Below, one piece after another: positions 1 through 6,735 of a stretch of 11,264 bases of DNA (positions within the stretch are counted from its first letter, which is position 1; every line of letters starts with the position of its first letter). Below the pieces are notes generated by a model. The model was given only the letters and a program-made list of their open reading frames with translations, ran no database searches and was not told the DNA's origin. The stretch is from Acholeplasmatales bacterium (GTDB lineage Bacteria > Bacillota_I > Bacilli_A > Acholeplasmatales > Anaeroplasmataceae). Both the position numbers and the translations under genes were made by a program. Where the stretch lies: assembly GCA_016282815.1 (NCBI GenBank), contig JAEELU010000133.1, forward strand, positions 1 to 11,264, in the 5' to 3' direction.

Positions 1-36
1 ATTTAAATAACCAATAGTATTATACATCATTTTTTC

Positions 37-63
37 AAAAACCTCAATTCTTGAGGATTTTTT
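37..63 (+). terminator. Rho-independent terminator upstream of the RhuM-like gene
   Basis: The arms CCTCAA (42-47) and TTGAGG (51-56) form a perfect 6-bp stem around a TTC loop. A run of six T at 58-63 follows, so it is oriented for plus-strand transcription. An A-rich stretch before the stem would pair with the T-run, so it may act in both directions. It probably ends a plus-strand gene left of the window. The 36 bases before it show no coding frame I can support. Confidence 0.6.
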
Positions 64-94
64 GTCTTGGCTTTAATTAAATACGTTAATGTAT

Positions 95-150
95 TTGGAA
101 AATTAGATTAATTATTTAAAAATAATACTTGATTTTCCTTATCTAATTTT
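95..150 (+). promoter_or_regulatory. Probable promoter/operator region with a 10-bp inverted repeat
   Basis: A perfect 10-bp inverted repeat, AAAATTAGAT at 99-108 and ATCTAATTTT at 141-150, lies upstream of the 176-1003 gene. Its 32-nt spacer holds a second, 7-bp palindrome (ATTATTT at 111-117, AAATAAT at 120-126). A weak -35-like TTGGAA sits at 95-100, but no -10 box lies at ideal spacing, so I cannot place the promoter. The repeat could be an operator for a dimeric regulator or an mRNA leader hairpin. In AT-rich DNA, chance remains possible. Confidence 0.3.
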
Positions 151-175
151 TTGAGAAAAATAGGAGGAAAATGAT

Positions 176-1003
176 ATGGAAAATCAAGAAAAGAAATACG
201 AATTAATAAAATTTGAGGATGGAGATTTTAGTTTAGATGTTAAAGTATCACCTGATGAAGATACTGTATGGTTAAGTGCAAACGAAATTGCATTATTATT
301 TGAGAGAGATGAAAAGACTATTAGAAAGCATATAAACAATGTTTTTTTGGAAAGAGAAGTTGAAAAAAATAACAATACGCATTTTTTGCGTGTTGTAGGT
401 GTCAAACAAAAAGTTGCCTTTTATTCATTAAATGTTATTATATCTGTCGGATATCGTGTTAAATCAAAACGTGGTACTCAATTTAGAATTTGGGCCAATT
501 CTATTTTAAAACAATATTTATTAAATGGTTATGCTATTAATTCTGATAGAATTATGGCATATCAGTCTAATATATTACAATTAGAAGCTAATGTAATAAA
601 TATTGAAAATAGATTAAAGAATTTAGAAATGACTATTTATTCTGATAATACTCAAATTATATTTGAAGGAGAAATATTAGAACCATATACTTTCTTAAGA
701 AAGCTATTCTTTTTAGCTAGAAATGAAATAACTATTATTGATCAATATGCAGATAAATTCTTACTAACAATGCTATCTGACTTAAAGGTTAAAATAACAA
801 TAGTTACTTCTACCTCTTCTTATTTAAATAAAGAAATAATACCTGATAACATAACAATAATACATAATGATATTATCCATGATAGATTTATAGTAATTGA
901 TGACTTAGTATATGCGATAGGCTCATCATTTAATGATATAGGTAAAAAGAGATTCTTTATGATGAAATTAGAAAATATAACAAAAGAAATGATATTAAAG
1001 TAA
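176..1003 (+). CDS. RhuM-family protein with C-terminal phospholipase-D-like domain
   Basis: This is a 275-residue protein. Residues about 28-120 match the virulence RhuM family: a VWLSANEIALLF helix-turn-helix-like start, then HINNVFLE, ISVGYRVKSKRGTQFRIWA and LLNGYAI. Residues about 125-152 look like a short coiled coil. The C-terminal part (about 155-275) resembles a phospholipase-D-like half: IIDQYAD (187-193), then H235-x-R237-x4-D242 in place of the usual HxKx4D, then GSSFNDIG (249-256). It has no signal peptide or membrane segment, so it is probably cytoplasmic. The start is set by AGGAGG at 162-167, 8 nt before the ATG. It stands alone on the plus strand, convergent with the biosynthetic operon and flanked by its own terminators, which suggests horizontally acquired cargo. 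RhuM relatives are often found in genomic islands and phage-like regions. Biochemical function is unknown. DNA binding or nuclease activity is inference, and the K-to-R change makes catalysis doubtful. Confidence 0.8.
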   Translation: MENQEKKYELIKFEDGDFSLDVKVSPDEDTVWLSANEIALLFERDEKTIRKHINNVFLEREVEKNNNTHFLRVVGVKQKVAFYSLNVIISVGYRVKSKRGTQFRIWANSILKQYLLNGYAINSDRIMAYQSNILQLEANVINIENRLKNLEMTIYSDNTQIIFEGEILEPYTFLRKLFFLARNEITIIDQYADKFLLTMLSDLKVKITIVTSTSSYLNKEIIPDNITIIHNDIIHDRFIVIDDLVYAIGSSFNDIGKKRFFMMKLENITKEMILK

Positions 1004-1205
1004 CAGATTATAGTTAGACACTTTAGTGGTTTCGAAAAACGCAACTACTGGAAATGATTCAACTATATACTAACATATAAATAATATATTAAAAATAAAA
1101 ATCTATGTTCATTTTCCGCACAATGCTTAAAATAATGAAGACGCTTGGATTAACGCTCGTCACCTCTACTTTTTAAATAAAAATGCTTTAACTACAAGAT
1201 AAATC
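1004..1205. other. Non-coding AT-rich spacer, no identified feature
   Basis: These roughly 200 bases separate the RhuM-like stop codon from the first of two terminators. I see no open reading frame with a ribosome-binding site. An imperfect hairpin is visible at 1025-1049: AGTGGTTTCG and CGCAACTACT around an AAAAA loop, with one mismatch and one G-U pair. It has no following T-run. A slightly GC-richer patch at about 1135-1175 contains repeated AGCGT-like words on the minus strand. It could be a decayed gene end or insertion scar, but nothing proves this. Confidence 0.3.
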
Positions 1206-1238
1206 TTAACTCGGTTTTTTCCGAGTTAATTTTGTTTT
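1206..1238 (+). terminator. Rho-independent terminator for the RhuM-like gene
   Basis: The arms TTAACTCGG (1206-1214) and CCGAGTTAA (1221-1229) are perfect 9-bp complements around a six-T loop. TTTTGTTTT follows at 1230-1238. The T tail is on the plus strand only, so it is oriented to stop transcription arriving from 176-1003. It lies about 200 nt after that gene's stop codon. Confidence 0.8.
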
Positions 1239-1245
1239 CACCCTA

Positions 1246-1275
1246 TAAGAAAACAGGAGCACATGCTCCTGTTTT
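1246..1275 (-). terminator. Rho-independent terminator of the gltB-dapL operon
   Basis: A perfect 11-bp inverted repeat, AAAACAGGAGC (1250-1260) and GCTCCTGTTTT (1265-1275), has a 4-nt loop. On the minus strand the stem ends in TTTT followed by CTTAT. It begins only 5 nt after the dapL stop codon, so it marks the 3' end of the operon. The symmetric A/T flanks could let it work in both directions. Confidence 0.88.
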
Positions 1276-1279
1276 AAAA

Positions 1280-2461
1280 TTATAATAATTTATTTAATCT
1301 TTCTACTGCCTTTTTAGTATCTTCGTTAGATGCAAAGGATGTCAATCTAAAATATCCCTCACCACATTCACCGAAGCCTACACCAGGTGTACCTACTATA
1401 TTTGCCTTATCAAGTAAATAATCAAAGAACTCAAAGCTCTTCATACCATTTGGACATCTCATCCAAATATATGGAGAGTTTTTTCCTCCTGAATACCAAA
1501 TACCCTTCTTATCAAATAGCTCACATAGCATTTCTGTGTTTTTTTTGTATATTGCAAGATTCTTCTTGCTTTCCTCTACACCCTCAGGTGATAGTGCAAC
1601 ATAGGCTGCTCTTTGAACTGGATATGATACACCATTGAATTTAGTTGCACATCTTCTTTTCCATAATGCATTAATCGATGTATCACCTACAGTTAATTCC
1701 TTAGGTATAATAGTGAATCCACATCTAATACCAGTAAATCCTGCCATCTTTGATAAGCTTGATATTTCTATAGCTACGTGCTTAGCCATTGGAATTTGAT
1801 ATATTGATCTTGGTGAGCCATCAGTTATAAATGCTTCATATGCTGAATCAAATATAATTAATGAACCACTTTCATATGCGTATTCAACCCATTTTACTAG
1901 CTCATCATAGCTATATGTAGCGCCTGTTGGGTTATTAGGTGAGCATAAATAAATTACCTTTGGCTTACAATCTAAGCCATCTGGCATAGGTAGAAATTTA
2001 TTCTTTTCATTACCTTCTATGTAATAAACCTTTCTTCCTGACATTAGATTTGAATCTACATATACAGGATATACAGGGTTAGGAATATAAATATCATTAT
2101 CACCTAATATATCTACTATATTACCGATATCACTTTTAGCACCATCAGAAATAAATACATCCTCTAAATCTAATGTAACCTTATTTCTTTTATAATAATC
2201 CACTACCATTTCTCTTAGGAAATCATAGCCATACTCAGGTGGATAGCCCTTAAATGTTTCCTTAGCACCCATCTCAATTGATGCCTTAGCCATTTCATCA
2301 ACTACTATTTTTGGAAGTGGTAATGTAACATCACCGATACCAAGCCTAATAATGTCAGCATCTGGATGAGTACTCTTATATGCCTTTACTCTTTTATTGA
2401 TATCAGAAAATAAATAATTCTCTTTGATATTCTTAAAATTCTCATTAATCTTAATCTTCAT
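1280..2461 (-). CDS. dapL: LL-diaminopimelate aminotransferase
   Basis: This PLP-dependent class I/II aminotransferase (393 aa) converts tetrahydrodipicolinate directly to LL-2,6-diaminopimelate with glutamate as amino donor. It bypasses the acylated intermediates of the succinylase and acetylase routes. The N-terminus (KINENF, then NYLFSDINKRV) and IRLGIGDVTLPLP are typical of DapL. PNNPTGA starts at residue 175, and D205/Y208 lie in IIFDSAYEAF. The Schiff-base lysine is K238 in SSLSKMAGFTGIRCGF, and the substrate-carboxylate arginine is probably R372 in GYFRLTSF. I chose the ATG at 2461 because GGAG (2471-2474) lies 9 nt upstream and the protein then starts like its family. An in-frame ATG at 2476 and a TTG at 2479 would add 5 or 6 residues. 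The gene overlaps the dapF end by 11 nt, which suggests translational coupling. It is the last gene of the operon and acts in the cytoplasm. Confidence 0.93.
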   Translation of the reverse strand: MKIKINENFKNIKENYLFSDINKRVKAYKSTHPDADIIRLGIGDVTLPLPKIVVDEMAKASIEMGAKETFKGYPPEYGYDFLREMVVDYYKRNKVTLDLEDVFISDGAKSDIGNIVDILGDNDIYIPNPVYPVYVDSNLMSGRKVYYIEGNEKNKFLPMPDGLDCKPKVIYLCSPNNPTGATYSYDELVKWVEYAYESGSLIIFDSAYEAFITDGSPRSIYQIPMAKHVAIEISSLSKMAGFTGIRCGFTIIPKELTVGDTSINALWKRRCATKFNGVSYPVQRAAYVALSPEGVEESKKNLAIYKKNTEMLCELFDKKGIWYSGGKNSPYIWMRCPNGMKSFEFFDYLLDKANIVGTPGVGFGECGEGYFRLTSFASNEDTKKAVERLNKLL

Positions 2462-3296
2462 ATTCGTATACTCCATCAAATACCTTTTTAGCTGGGCCTG
2501 TCATAGTAATTTCATAATTATCATCACAAACTATTTCAAGTATTCCACCTAATAATTCAACATAGATAATCTCATTCTTTGGTACAATTCCATTTTTAAC
2601 TGATGAAGCTACTACAGCGCAGGCACCTGTTCCACAGGCATAGGTTTCACCACTTCCGCGCTCCCATACTCTCATCTTTAAATGATTTTTATCTAATATT
2701 TTTACAAATTCAGTATTTACTCTTTCTGGGAATAATGGATTATTCTCAAAGAAAGGTCCAATCTTCATTAAATCGATACTACCAATGTGATCCTGGTAAA
2801 TTACTGCATGAGGATTACCCATTGATACAGCAGTCATTTTATATGCCTGCTTTTTTATAACACATTCCTCATTTATCATTTCATGATCTAATGTAGTAGG
2901 AATATCCTTAGGATCAAATGATGCTCTACCCATATTTACTGATACCTTAGTTACTAAACCATTCTCAACAAATAAATTAAGCTTCTTAACTCCTGATAAT
3001 GTTTCGATAGTGATTTCCTTTTTAGTAACAAGCTGATTATCATATAGGTATTTACCTATACATCTAATCGCATTACCACACATTTTACCCTCTGAGCCAT
3101 CAGCGTTAAACATACGCATTTTAGCATCACAGGTATCGCTCTTTTCAATTAGGACAATTCCATCGCTTCCTACTGAGAAATGTCTTTCTGACATTTCAAT
3201 TGAAAGTAAGCTAGGATTTTTTATTTCCTTTTCGAAGCAATTGATATAAATATAATCATTTCCACAGCCATGCATTTTAGTAAAATTAATTCTCAT
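2451..3296 (-). CDS. dapF: Diaminopimelate epimerase
   Basis: This cofactor-independent racemase (281 aa, normal length) interconverts LL- and meso-diaminopimelate. The product feeds lysine synthesis and peptidoglycan cross-linking. The N-terminal FTKMHGCGNDYIYIN is the family signature. The two catalytic cysteines are C73 in GKMCGNAIRCIG and C221 in ERGSGETYACGTGACA. GNPHAV (160-165) and E212 complete the active site. The frame is open upstream to 3389, but the family start MRINFTK and a strong ribosome-binding site (GGGAGG, 3302-3307) place the start at 3296. The gene therefore begins inside the pyrG 3' end with an 11-nt overlap. It precedes dapL, the enzyme supplying its substrate, so the two form a compact pair. 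The cell wall is presumably meso-diaminopimelate based. Confidence 0.95.
   Translation of the reverse strand: MRINFTKMHGCGNDYIYINCFEKEIKNPSLLSIEMSERHFSVGSDGIVLIEKSDTCDAKMRMFNADGSEGKMCGNAIRCIGKYLYDNQLVTKKEITIETLSGVKKLNLFVENGLVTKVSVNMGRASFDPKDIPTTLDHEMINEECVIKKQAYKMTAVSMGNPHAVIYQDHIGSIDLMKIGPFFENNPLFPERVNTEFVKILDKNHLKMRVWERGSGETYACGTGACAVVASSVKNGIVPKNEIIYVELLGGILEIVCDDNYEITMTGPAKKVFDGVYEYED
2471..2474 (-). promoter_or_regulatory. Ribosome-binding site setting the dapL start
   Basis: GGAG on the minus strand lies 9 nt before the ATG at 2461, inside the dapF coding end. It overlaps the alternative ATG at 2476, which argues that the downstream ATG is the real start. Confidence 0.55.
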
Positions 3297-4896
3297 GCTT
3301 ACCTCCCATTGAAGCCCTAATAAATCCAACGAATAATGGATGAGGTCTATTAGGTCTAGATTTAAATTCAGGATGGTATTGAACACCAATATAGAAATCT
3401 AGCTTACTAATTTCAACAGTTTCTACTAAATTACCATCTGGTGATAATCCTGATAATAATGCTCCATTATTAATGAAATCATCACGATATTTATTATTAA
3501 ATTCATATCTATGGCGGTGACGCTCATGAATAAGCTCACTATTATATGCCTTATATATCTTTGATGATTTATTTAATACACAAGGGTATGAGCCTAATCT
3601 TAGTGTTCCACCCTTCTTTGTCTCATCTGATTGACCATCAAGATAATCAATAATCTTGTATGATGAATGCTCATCAAATTCATTTGAATTAGCATCCTTC
3701 TTATTTAATACATTTTTAGCAAATTCAATACATAGTATTTGCATACCTAGGCAAATACCAAAATAAGGAACGTTGTTTTCTCTTGCATATTTTGCAGATA
3801 AAATCATACCCTCTATACCACGTGAGCCGAATCCACCGGGTACGATTATTCCATCGATACCCTTAAATGTTTCATTAACATTAGCTGGAGTAATCTCCTC
3901 ACTATCTACCCACTTAATATTGATATTTGTGCTTTCATGATAGCCTGCATGGTGTAGTGCCTCTACTACAGATAGATAAGCATCATGTAATTCAACATAT
4001 TTACCTACTAATGCAATATTAGTTGTGTATCTAACATTTTTAATTCTATTAACTAAATCCTCCCATTCAGCTAAATTAGCCTTAGGAGCATTTATATTTA
4101 ATTCTCTACAAACTATTTCACTTAAATTAGATTTCTCAAGCATAAGTGGTGCTTCATATAATACATCAAGTGTTACATTTTCTATAACACAATCAGGCTT
4201 AACATCACAGAATAATGATACCTTTTTAAAGATATTATGGTCAGTGATTTTTTCATCAGTTCTTAAAATGATGATATCAGGTGAAATACCCATACCTCTT
4301 AAGCCTCTTACTGAGTGCTGAACTGGCTTTGATTTATGCTCCTTTGATGCCTTTAAATATGGAAGTAAGCATACATGAATATATAATGTATTTTCTCTTC
4401 CCTGCTCTCTTCCTATTTGTCTAATAGCCTCTAGGAATGGCTGTGATTCAATATCACCTGTTGTACCACCAATTTCAGTTATTACTACATCAGCATCTGT
4501 TTTCTTTCCTACCTTATAAATGAATTCCTTGATTTCATTTGTAATATTAGGAATGTATTGTACTGTAGAACCAAGATAATCGCCATTTCTTTCCTTTGAT
4601 ATAACATTAGAAAAGACCTTACCTGTTGTAAGATTTGAATATTTATTTAAATCCTCATCGATAAATCTTTCATAATGTCCTAAATCTAGATCCGTTTCGG
4701 CTCCATCCTCAGTTACGAATACCTCACCATGCTGGTATGGAGACATAGTTCCAGGGTCAACATTAATATATGGATCTAGCTTTTGTGCTGCAACCTTTAA
4801 ACCTCTTGATTTTAGTAATCTACCTAAAGAAGCTGCAGTAATACCCTTACCTAATCCAGATACTACTCCTCCTGTAACAAATACATATTTACTCAT
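3286..4896 (-). CDS. pyrG: CTP synthase (glutamine-hydrolysing)
   Basis: This cytoplasmic enzyme makes CTP from UTP, ATP and glutamine, the last step of pyrimidine nucleotide synthesis. At 536 aa it has full length. The amidoligase domain (about 1-267) shows the GGVVSGLGKG phosphate loop (9-18), KLDPYINVDPGTM (39-51), and likely Mg-binding D71 and E141. The class I glutamine amidotransferase domain (about 290-530) has nucleophile C382 in YFGICLGMQ and the His/Glu pair H508/E510 in VQYHPEF. The ATG follows an AAGGGGGA ribosome-binding site in the 24-nt gap after the regulator gene. Its end overlaps dapF by 11 nt. The gap is too short for the attenuator-type leader known for B. subtilis pyrG, so expression is probably set by the operon. 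Placing a major glutamine consumer after glutamine synthetase is the notable context. Confidence 0.97.
   Translation of the reverse strand: MSKYVFVTGGVVSGLGKGITAASLGRLLKSRGLKVAAQKLDPYINVDPGTMSPYQHGEVFVTEDGAETDLDLGHYERFIDEDLNKYSNLTTGKVFSNVISKERNGDYLGSTVQYIPNITNEIKEFIYKVGKKTDADVVITEIGGTTGDIESQPFLEAIRQIGREQGRENTLYIHVCLLPYLKASKEHKSKPVQHSVRGLRGMGISPDIIILRTDEKITDHNIFKKVSLFCDVKPDCVIENVTLDVLYEAPLMLEKSNLSEIVCRELNINAPKANLAEWEDLVNRIKNVRYTTNIALVGKYVELHDAYLSVVEALHHAGYHESTNINIKWVDSEEITPANVNETFKGIDGIIVPGGFGSRGIEGMILSAKYARENNVPYFGICLGMQILCIEFAKNVLNKKDANSNEFDEHSSYKIIDYLDGQSDETKKGGTLRLGSYPCVLNKSSKIYKAYNSELIHERHRHRYEFNNKYRDDFINNGALLSGLSPDGNLVETVEISKLDFYIGVQYHPEFKSRPNRPHPLFVGFIRASMGGKHEN
3302..3307 (-). promoter_or_regulatory. 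Ribosome-binding site setting the dapF start
   Basis: GGGAGG on the minus strand lies within the last codons of pyrG, 5 nt before the ATG at 3296. It selects that ATG over upstream in-frame starts, which would add 31 residues foreign to the family. Confidence 0.8.
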
Positions 4897-4920
4897 ATTA
4901 TGTCCCCCTTTATATATAAA

Positions 4921-5499
4921 CTACTTATAGTATTCCTCTATAATTTCACTGGCTATTTTTACCTTGCTTTTTCTTAAATTCATAGCTCTTTTTTCTAAAT
5001 ATTTATGAGCTTCATCCTCAGATATATGCTTATGCTCAATCAACAGCATTTTAGCAGTATTGATAATTCTTATTTCCTCAAGCCTTGTTTTTAAATCCTT
5101 AGGCTTTTCTTGTATGCTTTCTCTTTTAATAATCGTTGCACATAAAAGCCTAATCGTTTGTAATAAAATTCCCTTAGAGGTTGGCTTGGTTAATGTTAGT
5201 ATTCCATATTGGTAGGTTTTATAATAAACCTCAGCCTCAAGCTCAGGCTTAACAAACATTAAAATACCACTAATATTTTTTTCTGCCTCATCTATAGCAA
5301 AATCCATTCCAAAATCATCGATTACTGGTGAATTAACAATGATAATATCATAATCCTTTTCCACTAGTATTCTTTTAGCCTTTTGAACGGAATCTGATAA
5401 TGTTACTTCATAATTATTTTCAGTTAAAGCAGATATAATGCCATTTGAGAAATTTTTAGATGAAGATACTAATAATACACTAAAAATTCTTTCAAGCAT
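4921..5499 (-). CDS. ANTAR-domain RNA-binding regulator with degenerate receiver domain
   Basis: This 192-residue protein is likely an antiterminator. Residues 1-118 have a response-regulator receiver fold (FSVLLVSS, YDIIIVNSPV, LTLTKPTS). Residues about 137-190 are an ANTAR RNA-binding domain with the typical pattern LEEIRIINTAKMLLIEHK, then ISEDEAHKYLEKRAM and IASEII. A charged helical linker (about 120-150) joins them. The receiver is degenerate: the phospho-acceptor Asp is N56, and the acidic pair after the first strand is replaced by S12-S13. Only K105 remains, so phosphorylation-independent control is likely. ANTAR proteins bind paired hexaloop RNA hairpins to prevent termination, often in nitrogen genes. 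No such leader is visible here, so a target upstream of gltB or elsewhere is inferred. The ATG follows GAGGTGG, 16 nt after glnA. The stop is TAG. Confidence 0.88.
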   Translation of the reverse strand: MLERIFSVLLVSSSKNFSNGIISALTENNYEVTLSDSVQKAKRILVEKDYDIIIVNSPVIDDFGMDFAIDEAEKNISGILMFVKPELEAEVYYKTYQYGILTLTKPTSKGILLQTIRLLCATIIKRESIQEKPKDLKTRLEEIRIINTAKMLLIEHKHISEDEAHKYLEKRAMNLRKSKVKIASEIIEEYYK

Positions 5500-5515
5500 T
5501 TTTCCACCTCAAATT

Positions 5516-6709
5516 CTATTTTAAATAATTATCTAATAATTCCTTTGGAATATATTTCTTAACAAAATCAGATTGTCTTGCTATTACCTTAGCTTCTTCT
5601 AAGCTTTCTGGTAGCTTATCTAATTTGCTTAATAATAGCTCTGACGCCTTATTTAAATCAGAATCTATAGGCTTTCTTAAATTGTAATCTTCAAGAATTC
5701 CTTCCATACCAGCATATATTAATAATGTAAATGCTATATATGGATTGATTAATGGATCTGGTGAACGAAGCTCAGCTCTAACGTAGTTGTCCTTAGCTGC
5801 AGGAATTCTAATTAGCTCACTTCTATTTTCACAGCTCCATGATATATATTTTGGTGCCATTAGCTTACCAAGGCGCTCATATGATTTTTCATCAACATTT
5901 AAGAATGCTGTAATTTCCTTGATATGCTTTAATACTCCCTCGATGGCACATTCAAGCTTTCCTCCACTAATGGAGAAATTTATATGATATCCATTACCAG
6001 GCTTATCGCTAATTGGCTTTGGATCAAATGATGCAAATAAACCATTTCTTCCGGCAACTGTTTTAACTACTGTTTTAAATGTAATAGCCTCATCAGCTGC
6101 TCTTAAGGCATCGGAATATCTGAAGGCTACCTCGTTTTGTCCAGGTCCCTCCTCATGATGGCTTCTTTCTGGCATAATATCCATTTCCTCTAATGTTAGG
6201 CAGATTTCTCTTCTGATATTTTCTCCCTTATCATCAGGTGCGATATCCATATATCCTGCCTTATCATAGGTAACTCCTGTAGATTCACCCTCCTCATCAG
6301 CTTTAAATAAATAGAATTCTATTTCTGAGCCAAAATGGAATTCTAATCCATTTTTCTTAGCCTCACTAATAGCATTTATTAAAAGCTTTCTAGTATCACA
6401 GGTAAAATCTCTTCCGTCAGGATATTTAATATCACAGAACATTCTGATAACTTTTCCTTCTCTAGGTCTCCATGGAAGTATTGTTATAGTATCAGCATTT
6501 GGGAATAGGAATAAATCAGATTTATAACCACTCTCAAATCCATCGATTGCCATTGAATCAATTGATACACCATACTTAAATGCCTTCTCAAGCTCATGTG
6601 GCATTATTGATACGTTCTTTTGTTTACCATAAATATCAATAAATGCTAATCTAATAAACTTGACATCCTCTTCCTTTACGTATTCTAAAATAGTATTTAC
6701 ATCGTACAT
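5516..6709 (-). CDS. glnA: Glutamine synthetase type I, short form
   Basis: It forms glutamine from glutamate, ammonia and ATP in the cytoplasm. At 397 aa it is shorter than typical Bacillota GlnA (about 444 aa). Metal and substrate residues are largely kept: D51 in SIDSMAIDGF, E129 and E131 in GSEIEF, E186 in SHHEEGPGQNE, E193, H242 in GNGYHINF, R296 in ENRS, and E313/R315 in RAELRSPDP. Three differences stand out by my alignment to B. subtilis GlnA from memory. About 16 residues are missing after H242. The flap segment normally reading PGYEAP is GKLMAP (281-286), so the flap glutamate is absent. About 25 C-terminal residues are also missing. There is no adenylylation-site region. The ATG has an ideal AAGGAGGT site 26 nt after gltD. 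Family membership is certain. Full synthetase activity is probable from its place beside gltBD but not proven. The stop is TAG. Confidence 0.9.
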   Translation of the reverse strand: MYDVNTILEYVKEEDVKFIRLAFIDIYGKQKNVSIMPHELEKAFKYGVSIDSMAIDGFESGYKSDLFLFPNADTITILPWRPREGKVIRMFCDIKYPDGRDFTCDTRKLLINAISEAKKNGLEFHFGSEIEFYLFKADEEGESTGVTYDKAGYMDIAPDDKGENIRREICLTLEEMDIMPERSHHEEGPGQNEVAFRYSDALRAADEAITFKTVVKTVAGRNGLFASFDPKPISDKPGNGYHINFSISGGKLECAIEGVLKHIKEITAFLNVDEKSYERLGKLMAPKYISWSCENRSELIRIPAAKDNYVRAELRSPDPLINPYIAFTLLIYAGMEGILEDYNLRKPIDSDLNKASELLLSKLDKLPESLEEAKVIARQSDFVKKYIPKELLDNYLK

Positions 6710-6735
6710 AAATGTACCTCCTTATCGTTAGTGGA

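Noticed and set aside
184..405. Minus-strand open frame opposite the RhuM-like gene.
   Set aside because: It is a low-complexity, Ser/Phe-rich shadow of the RhuM coding region with no independent support.
1140..1175. The minus-strand sequence here includes GTAGAGGTGACGAG, which recalls the start of a lysine riboswitch.
   Set aside because: The rest of the lysine-riboswitch core is absent, and it lies downstream of the dapL terminator, where it could not control the operon.
1539..1546. An A8 run on the minus strand within dapL forms an in-frame A AAA AAC slippery heptamer.
   Set aside because: It encodes ordinary Lys-Lys-Asn in a conserved full-length enzyme, with no stimulatory structure or useful alternative product seen.
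2603..2860. Plus-strand open frame inside dapF, and similar frames inside dapL, pyrG, glnA and gltD.
   Set aside because: These are antisense shadows of conserved genes. They show no ribosome-binding site and no recognisable protein features.
4897..4925. TATATATAAAGGGGG before pyrG resembles a promoter with a G-run start, as in B. subtilis pyrG control.
   Set aside because: No -35 box lies at suitable spacing, there is no attenuator hairpin, and the G-run is well explained as the ribosome-binding site.
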